Below are positions 34,380-43,402 of a DNA stretch of 64,000 nt, piece by piece. Below the pieces are notes generated by a model. The model did not search any database. It worked only from the letters and a program-made list of their open reading frames with translations, and was not told the origin of the DNA. Position 1 is the stretch's first letter. The number at the start of each line of letters is the position of its first letter. This DNA is from Flavobacterium degerlachei (GTDB taxonomy: Bacteria > Bacteroidota > Bacteroidia > Flavobacteriales > Flavobacteriaceae). The translations under genes and the position numbers were made by a program. The DNA lies in assembly GCF_900106645.1 (NCBI RefSeq), contig NZ_FNMV01000004.1:124001-188000 (forward strand), read 5' to 3'.

Positions 34380-35216
34380 ATGTATTTACCACTAATATCT
34401 ATAGTGATTCCTTGTTTTAATGATGCTGAATATATCGAGCAATCCATAAATTCTGCTTTAAATCAAAGCCACACTAATTTGGAGGTTATTGTGGTTGATG
34501 ACGGCTCGAATGCAGAAACCAAAGTCGTTTTAAAAAAACTAGAGCCGAAAATCACAAAATTAATTACCCAAGAAAATCAAGGACAAAGCACCGCCAGAAA
34601 TGTAGGTATCACTCAAGCAAAAGGCGATTATATTTTGGTTTTAGATAGTGATGATTTTTTTGAACCTAGTTTTTGTGAAAAAGCAATTATTCATTTTGAA
34701 AAAGATAATACAATCAAAATTATAACTTCTCATGTTAGGCGATTATTGTTAAATAAGCAAAATGATGTTTTTATACCCAATGGTGGAACAATAATAAAAT
34801 TTTTAAAATACAATGGTGCTACGGGTAGTGCTATGTTTAGAAAATCAGATTGGCAAAAAGTCGGCGGTTACGATGAAGCGATGCGTCAAGGATTTGAAGA
34901 TTGGGAGTTTTATATTCGCTTGCTAAAAGAGGGCGGGTATTCTTATGTCATTCCAGAAACACTTTTTAATTATAGAATAAAAGAAAATTCAACTACTACA
35001 ATAGCAAATAAGAATAGAAGTAATTTATTAAATTATATTTATTTAAAACATAAAGATATATACATTAATAATTATGAATTATTGGTGAATAATTTATTAG
35101 CAAGATTAGACCGAGAAGAATTTGAAAAAATAAAAAACACCCAACGTATTGAATTTAGGATTGGGAAAGCTATATTAAGCCCCTTAAGGTATATTAAATC
35201 AATATTTAAAAAATAA
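34380..35216 (+). CDS. Glycosyltransferase family 2
   Basis: 278-residue GT2: LISIVIPCFNDAEYIEQSINS, VDDGSNAET, VLDSDDFFEP (DxD) and GGYDEAMRQGFEDWEFYIRLL. The ATG at 34380 gives a standard N-terminus 4 bp after the previous stop. An ATG at 34362 would add six residues and overlap that gene by 14 bp. Its stop overlaps the next ATG by one base. Confidence 0.9.
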   Translation: MYLPLISIVIPCFNDAEYIEQSINSALNQSHTNLEVIVVDDGSNAETKVVLKKLEPKITKLITQENQGQSTARNVGITQAKGDYILVLDSDDFFEPSFCEKAIIHFEKDNTIKIITSHVRRLLLNKQNDVFIPNGGTIIKFLKYNGATGSAMFRKSDWQKVGGYDEAMRQGFEDWEFYIRLLKEGGYSYVIPETLFNYRIKENSTTTIANKNRSNLLNYIYLKHKDIYINNYELLVNNLLARLDREEFEKIKNTQRIEFRIGKAILSPLRYIKSIFKK

Positions 35217-36151
35217 TGCATCCACAAGTTTCCATTATTATGGCGACCTATAATAGGTCAGAATATATTTTAGAATCTTTGCGCTCTATTCAGCAACAAA
35301 CATTTGAAGATTGGGAATGTTTGATTATTGATGATGGGAGTACTGATGATACTCAAGAAGTTTTAACAGCTATTTTAAATCAAGATACTAGATTCAAATA
35401 TTTTAAAAGAATAACTAATTATCAAAAAGGGTTACCAGGAAGTAGAAATTATGGTTTAGATTTAGCCAGGGGGGATTATATTATATTTTTTGATGATGAT
35501 GATATTGTTCATCCTCAAAATTTAGAGTTATGTGTTTTTGAGTTACTTCGTAGTGAAGTATCTTTTTGTAGATATTTAAGAGTAAGTTTTTATGATACCT
35601 TTGATTATAAATTTGATTACTCAAAAGTATATGATACATTTAAAATTGATAAAAGGCATGTTTTTCAATTATTAAATCAAGAGCTCCCTTTTAATTCGTG
35701 TGCAGTATTGTGGAAAAAAGACTGCTTTAAGGAAGATAGATATGTTGAACATTTATTACATGCTGAAGAATGGGAGTTGTATTCTAGAATTCTCTCTACT
35801 GGAATTACTGGTGTATCAATAGAAAAAGTTTTGTTTTTTGCTCGAAGACATAGCAATTCTATGACAGGACGATATTTTAGAACCGATCCTAAAAGAACAC
35901 AATCAAACATTGATGCTATAGTATTAGTAATAGAGAATCTGAAAAAAAGAAATCAATTAAATTATGCAATAGTTCGATATTTTATTGCAATGTCATATGG
36001 ATATCGTGAATATGACTTATTTGGGGATTTAATTAAAGTTTTAGAATATAAAGGAATATCGGAATTATTTTGGAAAAGTTTTTTCTTTGTTTTACCTCTA
36101 AGATTAAAATTGACTAGAATAAAAAAGCGTTTAAAAAAAATGTATTCTTAA
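35216..36151 (+). CDS. Glycosyltransferase family 2
   Basis: 311-residue GT2: VSIIMATYNRSEYILESLRS, IDDGSTDDT and IIFFDDDDIVHP (acidic DxD-like motif with four Asp in a row). The acceptor region has HAEEWELYSRIL. Last of the six-GT2 series that starts at 29821; wecB overlaps its stop by one base. Confidence 0.91.
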   Translation: MHPQVSIIMATYNRSEYILESLRSIQQQTFEDWECLIIDDGSTDDTQEVLTAILNQDTRFKYFKRITNYQKGLPGSRNYGLDLARGDYIIFFDDDDIVHPQNLELCVFELLRSEVSFCRYLRVSFYDTFDYKFDYSKVYDTFKIDKRHVFQLLNQELPFNSCAVLWKKDCFKEDRYVEHLLHAEEWELYSRILSTGITGVSIEKVLFFARRHSNSMTGRYFRTDPKRTQSNIDAIVLVIENLKKRNQLNYAIVRYFIAMSYGYREYDLFGDLIKVLEYKGISELFWKSFFFVLPLRLKLTRIKKRLKKMYS

Positions 36152-37260
36152 TGAAGATTTTATTATGTTTTGGAACACGTCCTGAAGCCATAAAAATGGC
36201 GCCTTTGTTTCATGAATTAAAAAAACAAGTTGCTTTTGAGATTAAGGTTTGTGTTACTGCTCAGCATCGGGAAATGCTCGATCAGGTATTGGATTTTTTT
36301 GAGATTGTTCCTGATTACGATTTGGATTTAATGCAAACTAACCAAACATTAAACAAACTGAGTGCTTCTATTTTGTATAAAATTGATGAGGTTCTTCGAG
36401 AAGTAAAACCAACTTTGGTTTTGGTACATGGTGATACTACAACGTCTTCTATGGTGGCATTGGCAGCTTTTCATTTAGGAATACAAGTGGGGCATATCGA
36501 AGCAGGCTTGCGTAGCTTTAATAAACAGGCTCCTTTTCCAGAAGAAATTAATAGACAGTTTACAAGTAAGTTGGCCGATATTCATTTTACACCGACAAAG
36601 ATAGCGACACAAAATTTATTGAATGAAGGGGTGCAATCGCAGAGTATTGTACAAACTGGAAATACAGTGATTGATGCTTTGTTTTGGGCCTCTGGTAAAA
36701 TAGCTGAAAAAGAATATATACATCCTGAAATTGAACTTTTAAAAAGTACTATACCATTTGGAAAAAAAATAGTTTTAGTTACGGGACATCGCAGAGAGAA
36801 CTTTGGATTGGGTTTTATTAATTTATGCGAAGCTCTGTTGACTATCGCCAAACGTGATGACGTAAATATAGTATACCCAGTTCATTTGAATCCCAATGTA
36901 CAAGATGTGGTAAAAGAAAAATTGGCTAATCAAAAAAATATTTATCTGATTCCACCCGCATCATATCCTGCTTTTGTATGGTTAATGTATCAGTCCTTTT
37001 TGATAGTAACCGATTCAGGAGGAATACAAGAAGAAGCTCCTTCTTTAGGTAAACCTGTCTTGGTAACCCGGACAGTTTCGGAACGACCTGAAGGAGTAGA
37101 AGCAGGATTTTCTCAAATAGTAGGTACTGAACAAGAAAATATTGAAAAAAGTATTGTAGAACTTTTAGATACTTTTTCGGGCTTTAACAATAGTGAAAAC
37201 CCTTATGGAGATGGGAATGCTTCTCAAAAGATTGTTGATTTTTTAGTTAGTAAAATGTAA
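36151..37260 (+). CDS. wecB: UDP-N-acetylglucosamine 2-epimerase, non-hydrolysing
   Basis: 369-residue WecB-type epimerase that interconverts UDP-GlcNAc and UDP-ManNAc. Motifs: FGTRPEAIKMAPL (6-18), VHGDTTTS, GHIEAGLRS, TGHRRENFG (about 211-219) and TDSGGIQEEAPSLGKPVLV near 288. Full length. UDP-ManNAc may feed a ManNAc/ManNAcA residue, with the dehydrogenase at the left edge. It is not by itself a source of free ManNAc for the NeuB at 42.5 kb. Confidence 0.95.
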   Translation: MKILLCFGTRPEAIKMAPLFHELKKQVAFEIKVCVTAQHREMLDQVLDFFEIVPDYDLDLMQTNQTLNKLSASILYKIDEVLREVKPTLVLVHGDTTTSSMVALAAFHLGIQVGHIEAGLRSFNKQAPFPEEINRQFTSKLADIHFTPTKIATQNLLNEGVQSQSIVQTGNTVIDALFWASGKIAEKEYIHPEIELLKSTIPFGKKIVLVTGHRRENFGLGFINLCEALLTIAKRDDVNIVYPVHLNPNVQDVVKEKLANQKNIYLIPPASYPAFVWLMYQSFLIVTDSGGIQEEAPSLGKPVLVTRTVSERPEGVEAGFSQIVGTEQENIEKSIVELLDTFSGFNNSENPYGDGNASQKIVDFLVSKM

Positions 37261-38523
37261 ATGAAAATACTGGTAGTTGTTGATTCTATTGATGTTGAGG
37301 ATAGTAGTGGTTCTAAAGCTAATGTAGCTTTGATAAATAATCTAGCCAAAGCAGGTTATGATGTTGTGGTATATCATTATTCCAGAAAAGACATTCAGCT
37401 TTCAGGAATGTCTTGTTTTGCGATAGCGGAAATAAAATACAGTGCACTGTATTTTATGAGCAGAGCGCAAAGAATGATACAAAGAAATTCTACTATAAAT
37501 TTAGCTCCTTTCTTTGAGAAATTATTTGGCTTTTCATTTACTTTTTTTAATGATTGTCGAAGTATTGTTAAAGCTTTGGAAAAACAGAGTTTTCGAGCTG
37601 ATTTAGTTCTTACGTTAAGTAAAGGGGGGAGTTTTAGACCGCACTATGCGTTGCTTAAGTTGCCTCAGTTGCATGATAAATGGATGGCTTATATTCATGA
37701 TCCTTATCCGTTTTATTATTACCCTGTCCCGTACAAATGGTTAGAACCAAGTCATAAATTTAAAGAAGCTTTTTTTAAAGAGGTTGCTGAAAGAGCTAAA
37801 TATAGTGGGTTTCCAAGTTTATTGTTGAAAGAATGGATGGGGAGGTATTTTTCGAAATTTTTAGATACTGGTTTGGTAATTCCACACCAAAATGCGAAAT
37901 CGAATCTAAATAATCCAGATGATACGATTAATTTTTTGGACTATTTAGATCTGTCTAAATTTAATTTACTTCATGCGGGGAATTTACTTGATGCACGTTC
38001 ACCACAAGGACTAATAGAAGCTTTTAAATTGTTTTTGGAACGCAACCCCGATGCAACAAAGGATGTTCGGTTGTTATTAATTGGCCCATCGTCTCATTTT
38101 AGTAATCTTATTCAAAGCTATCAGGAAGTGTTGCCAGAATTAGTCGTGAAAAATGAAAATGTAAAATTTGATACCGTATATCAAGTTCAGCAACAAGTTA
38201 CAGTAAATATTATTTTAGAGGCTAAATCAGAGATTAGTCCTTTTTTGCCTGGTAAATTTCCTCATTGTGTGGAGTCCAATAAGATGATATTATCATTAGC
38301 TCCATCAAACTGTGAAGTGAGAAGACTTTTAGGTAAAGATTATCCTTATTGGTCTGAAGTAGATGATATTGAATCCATTGCAGAAATTATAGAAAAAATG
38401 TATTTTATGTGGAAACAAAATCCAGAGGATCTGTTGTTGAATCGACCAGATTTAGAACAATATGTCTCTGCGGCATACCTTAAACAAATTATGGATGAAC
38501 TGTATTTAAGCAGTTCTAATTAA
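37261..38523 (+). CDS. Glycosyltransferase, GT4-like
   Basis: 420-residue GT-B protein. The N-terminal domain begins KILVVVDSIDVEDSSGSKAN. The C-terminal domain has LLHAGNLLDARSPQGLIEAF and an EISPFLPGKFPHCVES segment where GT4 proteins bind the nucleotide sugar. The EX7E motif is not clear, so it may be a diverged GT4 relative. It directly follows wecB with no gap. Confidence 0.78.
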   Translation: MKILVVVDSIDVEDSSGSKANVALINNLAKAGYDVVVYHYSRKDIQLSGMSCFAIAEIKYSALYFMSRAQRMIQRNSTINLAPFFEKLFGFSFTFFNDCRSIVKALEKQSFRADLVLTLSKGGSFRPHYALLKLPQLHDKWMAYIHDPYPFYYYPVPYKWLEPSHKFKEAFFKEVAERAKYSGFPSLLLKEWMGRYFSKFLDTGLVIPHQNAKSNLNNPDDTINFLDYLDLSKFNLLHAGNLLDARSPQGLIEAFKLFLERNPDATKDVRLLLIGPSSHFSNLIQSYQEVLPELVVKNENVKFDTVYQVQQQVTVNIILEAKSEISPFLPGKFPHCVESNKMILSLAPSNCEVRRLLGKDYPYWSEVDDIESIAEIIEKMYFMWKQNPEDLLLNRPDLEQYVSAAYLKQIMDELYLSSSN

Positions 38524-38532
38524 GGATCATTG

Positions 38533-39558
38533 ATGTCTATACAAAACAAAAAAAAACTAGCGGTTTTACTTCCTACTTATAATGCGGCCTCCTATTTAAA
38601 GGAAAGTATAGATTCCGTATTAAATCAAACGTTTACTGATTTTGATTTGTATATCTATGATGATTATTCTCAGGATAATACAGCAGAACTAATTGGTTGC
38701 TATCATGATTCCCGAATTTTTTACATTAAAAACGAGAAGAATATCGGGGTTACTAAAACCTTAAACAAAGGCCTTGACTATTTGCTGCCTCATTATGAAT
38801 ATGTCGCCAGAATGGATGCAGATGACTGGTGTTATCCGGAACGTTTTGAAAAGCAACTTCAAGTTTTAGATAAAAATGAGGAAGTATTTTTATGCGGAAC
38901 ACAAGGTTATTGGCTAAAAGATTTGAATTTAAGTCCTAATGAAGGCTGGTCATATCCTGTATCAGCAGAATACATTAAATATTATTTACTTTTTGGCGCT
39001 ACGTTCGGTCATTCTTCGGTTGTTTTAAGAAGTGCTGCTTTTATTGAAAATGAATTGAGATATGATGAAACAAAAGTAAATTGCCAAGATTGGGAATTGT
39101 GGTCCCGAGTTTCTAAAATTGGGGTTATGGTTAATCTAGCTGATTTTTTGATGAAATACCGGATTGTGGGAAATAGTAACCACAGATCTCCAGAGAAGCA
39201 ACAAATACATTTTGAAAACCGTTCCAAAATTATTGCGAGCTATTGGGCTGTATTTGGTATAACATTTTCTGAAGTTGAAATTTATAATTTGTATTATGCT
39301 TGTGAGACTGTTTCTAATCAGGATTTTAGAACTAATGTCGATAAAATGATTGCTGCTTTTAATTTAGTTTTCGAAGAAAGTAAAGCAGAACTTTCAGTAA
39401 CAGATCAAAAAAACTTCAGTTATCTGCTGGCCAGAAAAGTGTTGAGTTATTGGAAACGTTCAGGTGTAAGCAGAAATGATTTTGTGGTGTGGTTTTTTAT
39501 TTTAAGACAAGTGCAATTTATGAATAAAATGAGATTGTTAAAAAGTATAATACGATAA
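38533..39558 (+). CDS. Glycosyltransferase family 2
   Basis: 341-residue GT2: KLAVLLPTYNAASYLKESIDS, YDDYSQDNTAE, RMDADDWCYPERFEKQ (DxD) and CQDWELWSRVS. ATG at 38533 is preferred over the TTG directly before it. Confidence 0.91.
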   Translation: MSIQNKKKLAVLLPTYNAASYLKESIDSVLNQTFTDFDLYIYDDYSQDNTAELIGCYHDSRIFYIKNEKNIGVTKTLNKGLDYLLPHYEYVARMDADDWCYPERFEKQLQVLDKNEEVFLCGTQGYWLKDLNLSPNEGWSYPVSAEYIKYYLLFGATFGHSSVVLRSAAFIENELRYDETKVNCQDWELWSRVSKIGVMVNLADFLMKYRIVGNSNHRSPEKQQIHFENRSKIIASYWAVFGITFSEVEIYNLYYACETVSNQDFRTNVDKMIAAFNLVFEESKAELSVTDQKNFSYLLARKVLSYWKRSGVSRNDFVVWFFILRQVQFMNKMRLLKSIIR

Positions 39559-39560
39559 TC

Positions 39561-40448
39561 ATGCAAGCTTCGATTTTAATTGTTTCTAAAAATAGAAAGA
39601 CTGAACTGGAGAAAACATTAGGAATACTTAAAATGAGGATAGATCTTTCAATTCATGAAGTATTGGTTTTTTTGGATGGTTGTACTGATGATAGTATTGA
39701 ATTGAAAAATCAATTTTCATGGGTGCAATGGTATCAATCCGATACTAGTATTGGTGCTTCTGGCGCAAGGGCTATATTGTACCCCAAAGCCATTGGTCAG
39801 ATACTAATCGGTTTGGATGATGATGCGCATCCATTGAACTCTGATTTTGTTAGGCTTTCGGAACAGCTTTTTAATCGATATCCCAATGTTGGAGTTCTCG
39901 CTTTTCAGGAAATAAAAGGCAATTTTCACTCAGATGTCGAAGCCTTAGCTCAAAAACAAGATGAATTAGTTGAATATTTTTGCAGTGAGTTTATAGGCTG
40001 TGGTTTTGCTATTCGCAAGGCAGTTTACGATTCTACTCGAGGTTTTCCGCTTTGGGTAGATATTTATGGTGAAGAGTCATGCGTGTCTATTGAAGTTTTG
40101 GCTAATGGTTACGATATTCTTTATACCAACAGTATTTCAGTTAATCACAGAGTAGACAGAGCGCAAAGGATTTTAAAAGGGAAAAACTATTTTAGATTTG
40201 GCAAACAATTAAAAAATACAGCCTTTTATTATTTGGTCTATTATCGCTTTCCTATGTATAAAATTTCCCGATTATTGTGGCATAATTTTAAGAAGTACGG
40301 CTGTAGTGACTGGAGGTATTTTAAAATTTATCTTCAAGCTTTGTTTCATGTTCTTTTGTTTCTGCCTAAATTAAAAAAATATAGAAGACCTATTAATAAA
40401 TCTGTACTGACAAGAATTCGCCAATTGCGAAGTCCCCAATTTTATTAA
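39561..40448 (+). CDS. Glycosyltransferase family 2
   Basis: 295-residue GT2-like protein: ASILIVSKNRKTELEKTL, FLDGCTDDSIE and LIGLDDDAHPL (DxD). The acceptor-side region has WVDIYGEESCVSIEVLANGYD. Last gene before a 234-bp gap that holds a decayed neuA-like sequence. Confidence 0.88.
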   Translation: MQASILIVSKNRKTELEKTLGILKMRIDLSIHEVLVFLDGCTDDSIELKNQFSWVQWYQSDTSIGASGARAILYPKAIGQILIGLDDDAHPLNSDFVRLSEQLFNRYPNVGVLAFQEIKGNFHSDVEALAQKQDELVEYFCSEFIGCGFAIRKAVYDSTRGFPLWVDIYGEESCVSIEVLANGYDILYTNSISVNHRVDRAQRILKGKNYFRFGKQLKNTAFYYLVYYRFPMYKISRLLWHNFKKYGCSDWRYFKIYLQALFHVLLFLPKLKKYRRPINKSVLTRIRQLRSPQFY

Positions 40449-40507
40449 AAAATGATCTCTATTAAAATATTCAAATCATATATTTGAATATTATTAAATA
40501 ATAATAC

Positions 40508-40672
40508 ATGAAAAAAATGGGGATTATTCCGCTTCGCAAAGATTCTAAATGAATTATGGGATCACAAATGGGTTTCAATCTTTTTTACTAATGATTCTTT
40601 GCTGAAAATTAGATTCTTATTAGTAATATAACGGCAAGAAGGAGTTTTTTACCAGAGATAAGAATAGTTAAT
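40508..40672 (+). pseudogene. Decayed start of a neuA-like gene
   Basis: ATG followed by 14 codons, MKKMGIIPLRKDSK, then TGA. The first 16 codons match the start of the intact NeuA-HAD gene at 41354 at 42 of 48 bases; the TGA replaces a Gly codon. After an apparent internal deletion, another frame continues with KWVSIFFTNDSLLK, which aligns with VVYVFTNDEEII of the intact protein. EFFTRDKN near 40650 may align with ALLRDEEN. The first part is clear; the later part is weaker. Confidence 0.72.
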
Positions 40673-40682
40673 TTAAATAGAT

Positions 40683-41318
40683 ATGAAATATAAAGAAATT
40701 GCATTCAATAATTACAAACATTTTTGTAGATTGGAAGGTTCTGATTACATCGCAAGTGAATTTGCATTAGAAACTATTTTAAAGTTGATAAAAGAGTTTA
40801 ATGTTTCAAATATTCTAGAGTTAGGATTAGGAATTGGATCTATTTCCGATACTGTTTTCAAATTTGCTAAAAACAGTAATTTGACCATAGATTATGTTGG
40901 AACTGAAAAGAATAATTTTTGTTTAAAAGCATTAAGTAAGAATGTTGAAGATTATAAAAAAATTCATTTGTTTTCTGAATTGAATAAAATAGAGAATGAA
41001 AATTTTGAATTTATTGTTATTGATGGCTATGATAATTCTTTCACTGAAATAGAAAAATATTGTGCTAAAAATGCGATACTATATGTTGAAGGTGATAGAG
41101 CAGTTCAGACAGGGAAACTTCTGGATATTTTTCCGAAAAGTTTACATGTTAATGTAATTACTCTTAAAAAGAATCCAGCTTACGCACATGAAAGCAGAAG
41201 TGTTAATAGTTATATTGGAGGCGGTCAATTAATTTTTACAAATCCTACTATTGAAATGAAGTTATTTTGGTTCAAAGAAAAAATTTCAACTTTTATAAAG
41301 AGAAAATTAAGAAATTAA
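40683..41318 (+). CDS. SAM-dependent methyltransferase-like protein
   Basis: 211-residue class I methyltransferase-like protein. Motif I is ILELGLGIGS (44-53), the acidic residue after strand 2 is in YVGTEKN, and FEFIVIDGYDN is the later SAM/catalytic strand. The substrate is unknown. It lies between a neuA-like remnant and the intact NeuA-HAD gene, the same layout as the GT10 gene at 31580, and is more AT-rich than the genes after it. Confidence 0.72.
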   Translation: MKYKEIAFNNYKHFCRLEGSDYIASEFALETILKLIKEFNVSNILELGLGIGSISDTVFKFAKNSNLTIDYVGTEKNNFCLKALSKNVEDYKKIHLFSELNKIENENFEFIVIDGYDNSFTEIEKYCAKNAILYVEGDRAVQTGKLLDIFPKSLHVNVITLKKNPAYAHESRSVNSYIGGGQLIFTNPTIEMKLFWFKEKISTFIKRKLRN

Positions 41319-41353
41319 CTATTTTATGGATTCTGATAAATAAAAAAAGCAAC

Positions 41354-42514
41354 ATGAAAAAAATAGGAATTATTCCGCTTCGTAAAGATTCCAAAGGGAT
41401 TCCGGGGAAAAACAAGAAGAAAATGCTTGGTCGGCCTTTGTTTTCATGGGTATTGACCGAGGCTATTTTTTCGGACTTAGATGTTGTTTATGTTTTTACT
41501 AATGATGAAGAAATTATCAATTATGTCAATAAGGAGTACCATTGGACTTCTAAAGTTGTTGCCCTATTGCGAGATGAGGAGAATGCAGATGACACTGCAT
41601 CAACCGAAAGTGTACTGCTTGAGTTCGCCGAGAAAATAAACTATGATTTTTCGGTTTTATGCCTATTGCAGGCCACTTCAGCATTTACTTTGGCGAATGA
41701 TATCAATCAGGCAATAAACAAGGTAATCCTTGAGGAATTTGATTCGGCTTTGACTGTGGTAAAAACCCATCGATTTACTTGGAACAGTGCTGGAAGTCCG
41801 CAAAATTATGATATTTTCAACAGAGCCAGAAGACAGGATTTTGAAGGATTATTGATAGAAAATGGGGCTGTATATGCCAGCACTAAAGAGGCTTTTTTGA
41901 CCTCCAAAAATAGAATCAGTGGAAAAATAGGTTTGGTAGAGATGCATGAAGAATCCCTGACCGAAATAGACAGTTTGACAGATTGGATTGTCGTAGAAAA
42001 CCTTTTGGCTGAAAGGCAAAAAAGACAAAAAAGCAATCAGCGCATCGAATATCTGGTTTTGGATGTGGATGGTGTTTTTACCGATGGAGGTATTTATTAT
42101 AATGCTGAGGGTGAAATGGCCAAGCGATTTGATATGCGTGACGGAATGGGATTGGAAATTTTGAGACAGAATGGTGTACAAGTGATGGTGCTTACCTCAG
42201 AAAATTCAGAACTAGTTGGCCAACGAATGAAAAAATTGCAGATACAGGATACTTTTTTAGGGGTTAAAGATAAATATTCGTTCCTGAAGCATATTTTAGC
42301 TATTAAAAACAGTAGTTTTGGATCTGTTGCCTATGTAGGCGATGATGTTAATGATCTGGCTAATATATGTTCTTCAGGCTGGTCGTTTACACCAGCCAAC
42401 GCGACGGATATAGTAAAACACCATGCCGATATTGTATTAAGAAACGATTCGGGTACGGGCGCAATAAGAGAAGTCTGTGAAACGATACTAAAGTATAACA
42501 AACGATATGACTAA
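41354..42514 (+). CDS. CMP-nonulosonate cytidylyltransferase fused to HAD phosphatase
   Basis: 386 residues, two domains. The N-terminal ~225 residues are a NeuA-type cytidylyltransferase: IGIIPLRKDSKGIPGKN (4-20), VFTNDEEI, and LLQATSAFT in the CMP-binding region. The C-terminal part is a KdsC-like HAD phosphatase with nucleophile D237 and D239 (LVLDVDGVFTDGG) and VAYVGDDVNDL near 327. The ATG at 41354 is chosen; an upstream start at 41267 would add 29 unrelated residues inside the previous gene. The fusion suggests 9-phosphate removal and CMP activation by one protein. It overlaps the NeuB gene by 8 bp. Confidence 0.92.
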   Translation: MKKIGIIPLRKDSKGIPGKNKKKMLGRPLFSWVLTEAIFSDLDVVYVFTNDEEIINYVNKEYHWTSKVVALLRDEENADDTASTESVLLEFAEKINYDFSVLCLLQATSAFTLANDINQAINKVILEEFDSALTVVKTHRFTWNSAGSPQNYDIFNRARRQDFEGLLIENGAVYASTKEAFLTSKNRISGKIGLVEMHEESLTEIDSLTDWIVVENLLAERQKRQKSNQRIEYLVLDVDGVFTDGGIYYNAEGEMAKRFDMRDGMGLEILRQNGVQVMVLTSENSELVGQRMKKLQIQDTFLGVKDKYSFLKHILAIKNSSFGSVAYVGDDVNDLANICSSGWSFTPANATDIVKHHADIVLRNDSGTGAIREVCETILKYNKRYD

Positions 42515-43382
42515 TTATAAAAAGCCCTATGTGATAGCCGAAATTGGTTGCAATCACAAGGGCGATATGGGAATTGCAAAAGAATTGATAAAAATTGCTA
42601 AAATCTTTTGTAACATGGATGCCGTAAAATTTCAAAAACGAAACAATAAAGAATTATTGACAGAGGCGCAATACTACGCAGCTCATCCTAACGAAAGCAA
42701 TTCGTATGGAGCTACGTATGGCGAACATAGAGAATTCCTGGAGTTTGATGTAACACAACATGCAGAATTAAAAAGATATTGTGAAGAGGTAGGAATAGTC
42801 TACTCTACTTCGGTTTGGGATTTAACCTCTGCTAAAGAAATAACATCCTTGAATCCAGCGTTCATCAAAATCCCTTCGGCTTGTAATAATAATTATAAAA
42901 TGTTGGATTGGTTGTGTGAAAACTACACAGGTGAAATTCATATTTCCACAGGAATGACCACCAAGAGCGAAACCGATGATTTAGTTGATTTCTTCGTGTC
43001 TAAAGGAAGAATTAAAGATTTGGTATTGTACAACTGTACTTCTGGTTATCCAGTGCCTTTTGAAGACGTCTGTTTACTTGATATTAATTTACTGAAGCAA
43101 AAATACCAAGATAAGGTCAAGCATATTGGTTTTTCTGGGCATCACCTTGGGATTGCGGTCGATGTAGCTGCCTATACCTTGGGAGCCAATATTATCGAAA
43201 GACATTACACCTTAGACAGAACATGGAAAGGAACCGATCACGCTGCTTCTTTGGAGCCTATGGGATTGCGTAAATTGTCTCGGGATTTAAATGCTGTTCA
43301 TGCCGCTTTGTCATTTAAATCAACGGATATTTTGCCTATTGAGCAGGTGCAAAGAGACAAGTTGAAGAATCAGAAGGACTAA
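42507..43382 (+). CDS. Nonulosonate (sialic acid/KDN) synthase, NeuB-like, no SAF domain
   Basis: 291-residue NeuB-type TIM barrel that condenses PEP with a ManNAc- or mannose-type sugar. Motifs: VIAEIGCNHKGDM, VKFQKR, STSVWDL, KIPSACNNN, HISTGMT, GFSGHHLGIAVDVAAYTLGANIIERHYTLD and KGTDHAASLEP. Typical bacterial NeuB is about 340-350 residues with a C-terminal SAF (antifreeze-like) domain. Here the protein ends just after the barrel, and the DNA after the stop is a repeat element, so the domain is absent. Whether that is natural for this branch or a truncation is not decidable here. Confidence 0.92.
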   Translation: MTNYKKPYVIAEIGCNHKGDMGIAKELIKIAKIFCNMDAVKFQKRNNKELLTEAQYYAAHPNESNSYGATYGEHREFLEFDVTQHAELKRYCEEVGIVYSTSVWDLTSAKEITSLNPAFIKIPSACNNNYKMLDWLCENYTGEIHISTGMTTKSETDDLVDFFVSKGRIKDLVLYNCTSGYPVPFEDVCLLDINLLKQKYQDKVKHIGFSGHHLGIAVDVAAYTLGANIIERHYTLDRTWKGTDHAASLEPMGLRKLSRDLNAVHAALSFKSTDILPIEQVQRDKLKNQKD

Positions 43383-43402
43383 TGATCTCTCGTCTAACTG
43401 GT

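Noticed and set aside
41267-41353. Upstream extension of the NeuA-HAD gene
   Set aside because: The 29 extra residues lie mostly inside the methyltransferase gene in another frame, while MKKIGIIPLRKDSKG is the standard NeuA start.
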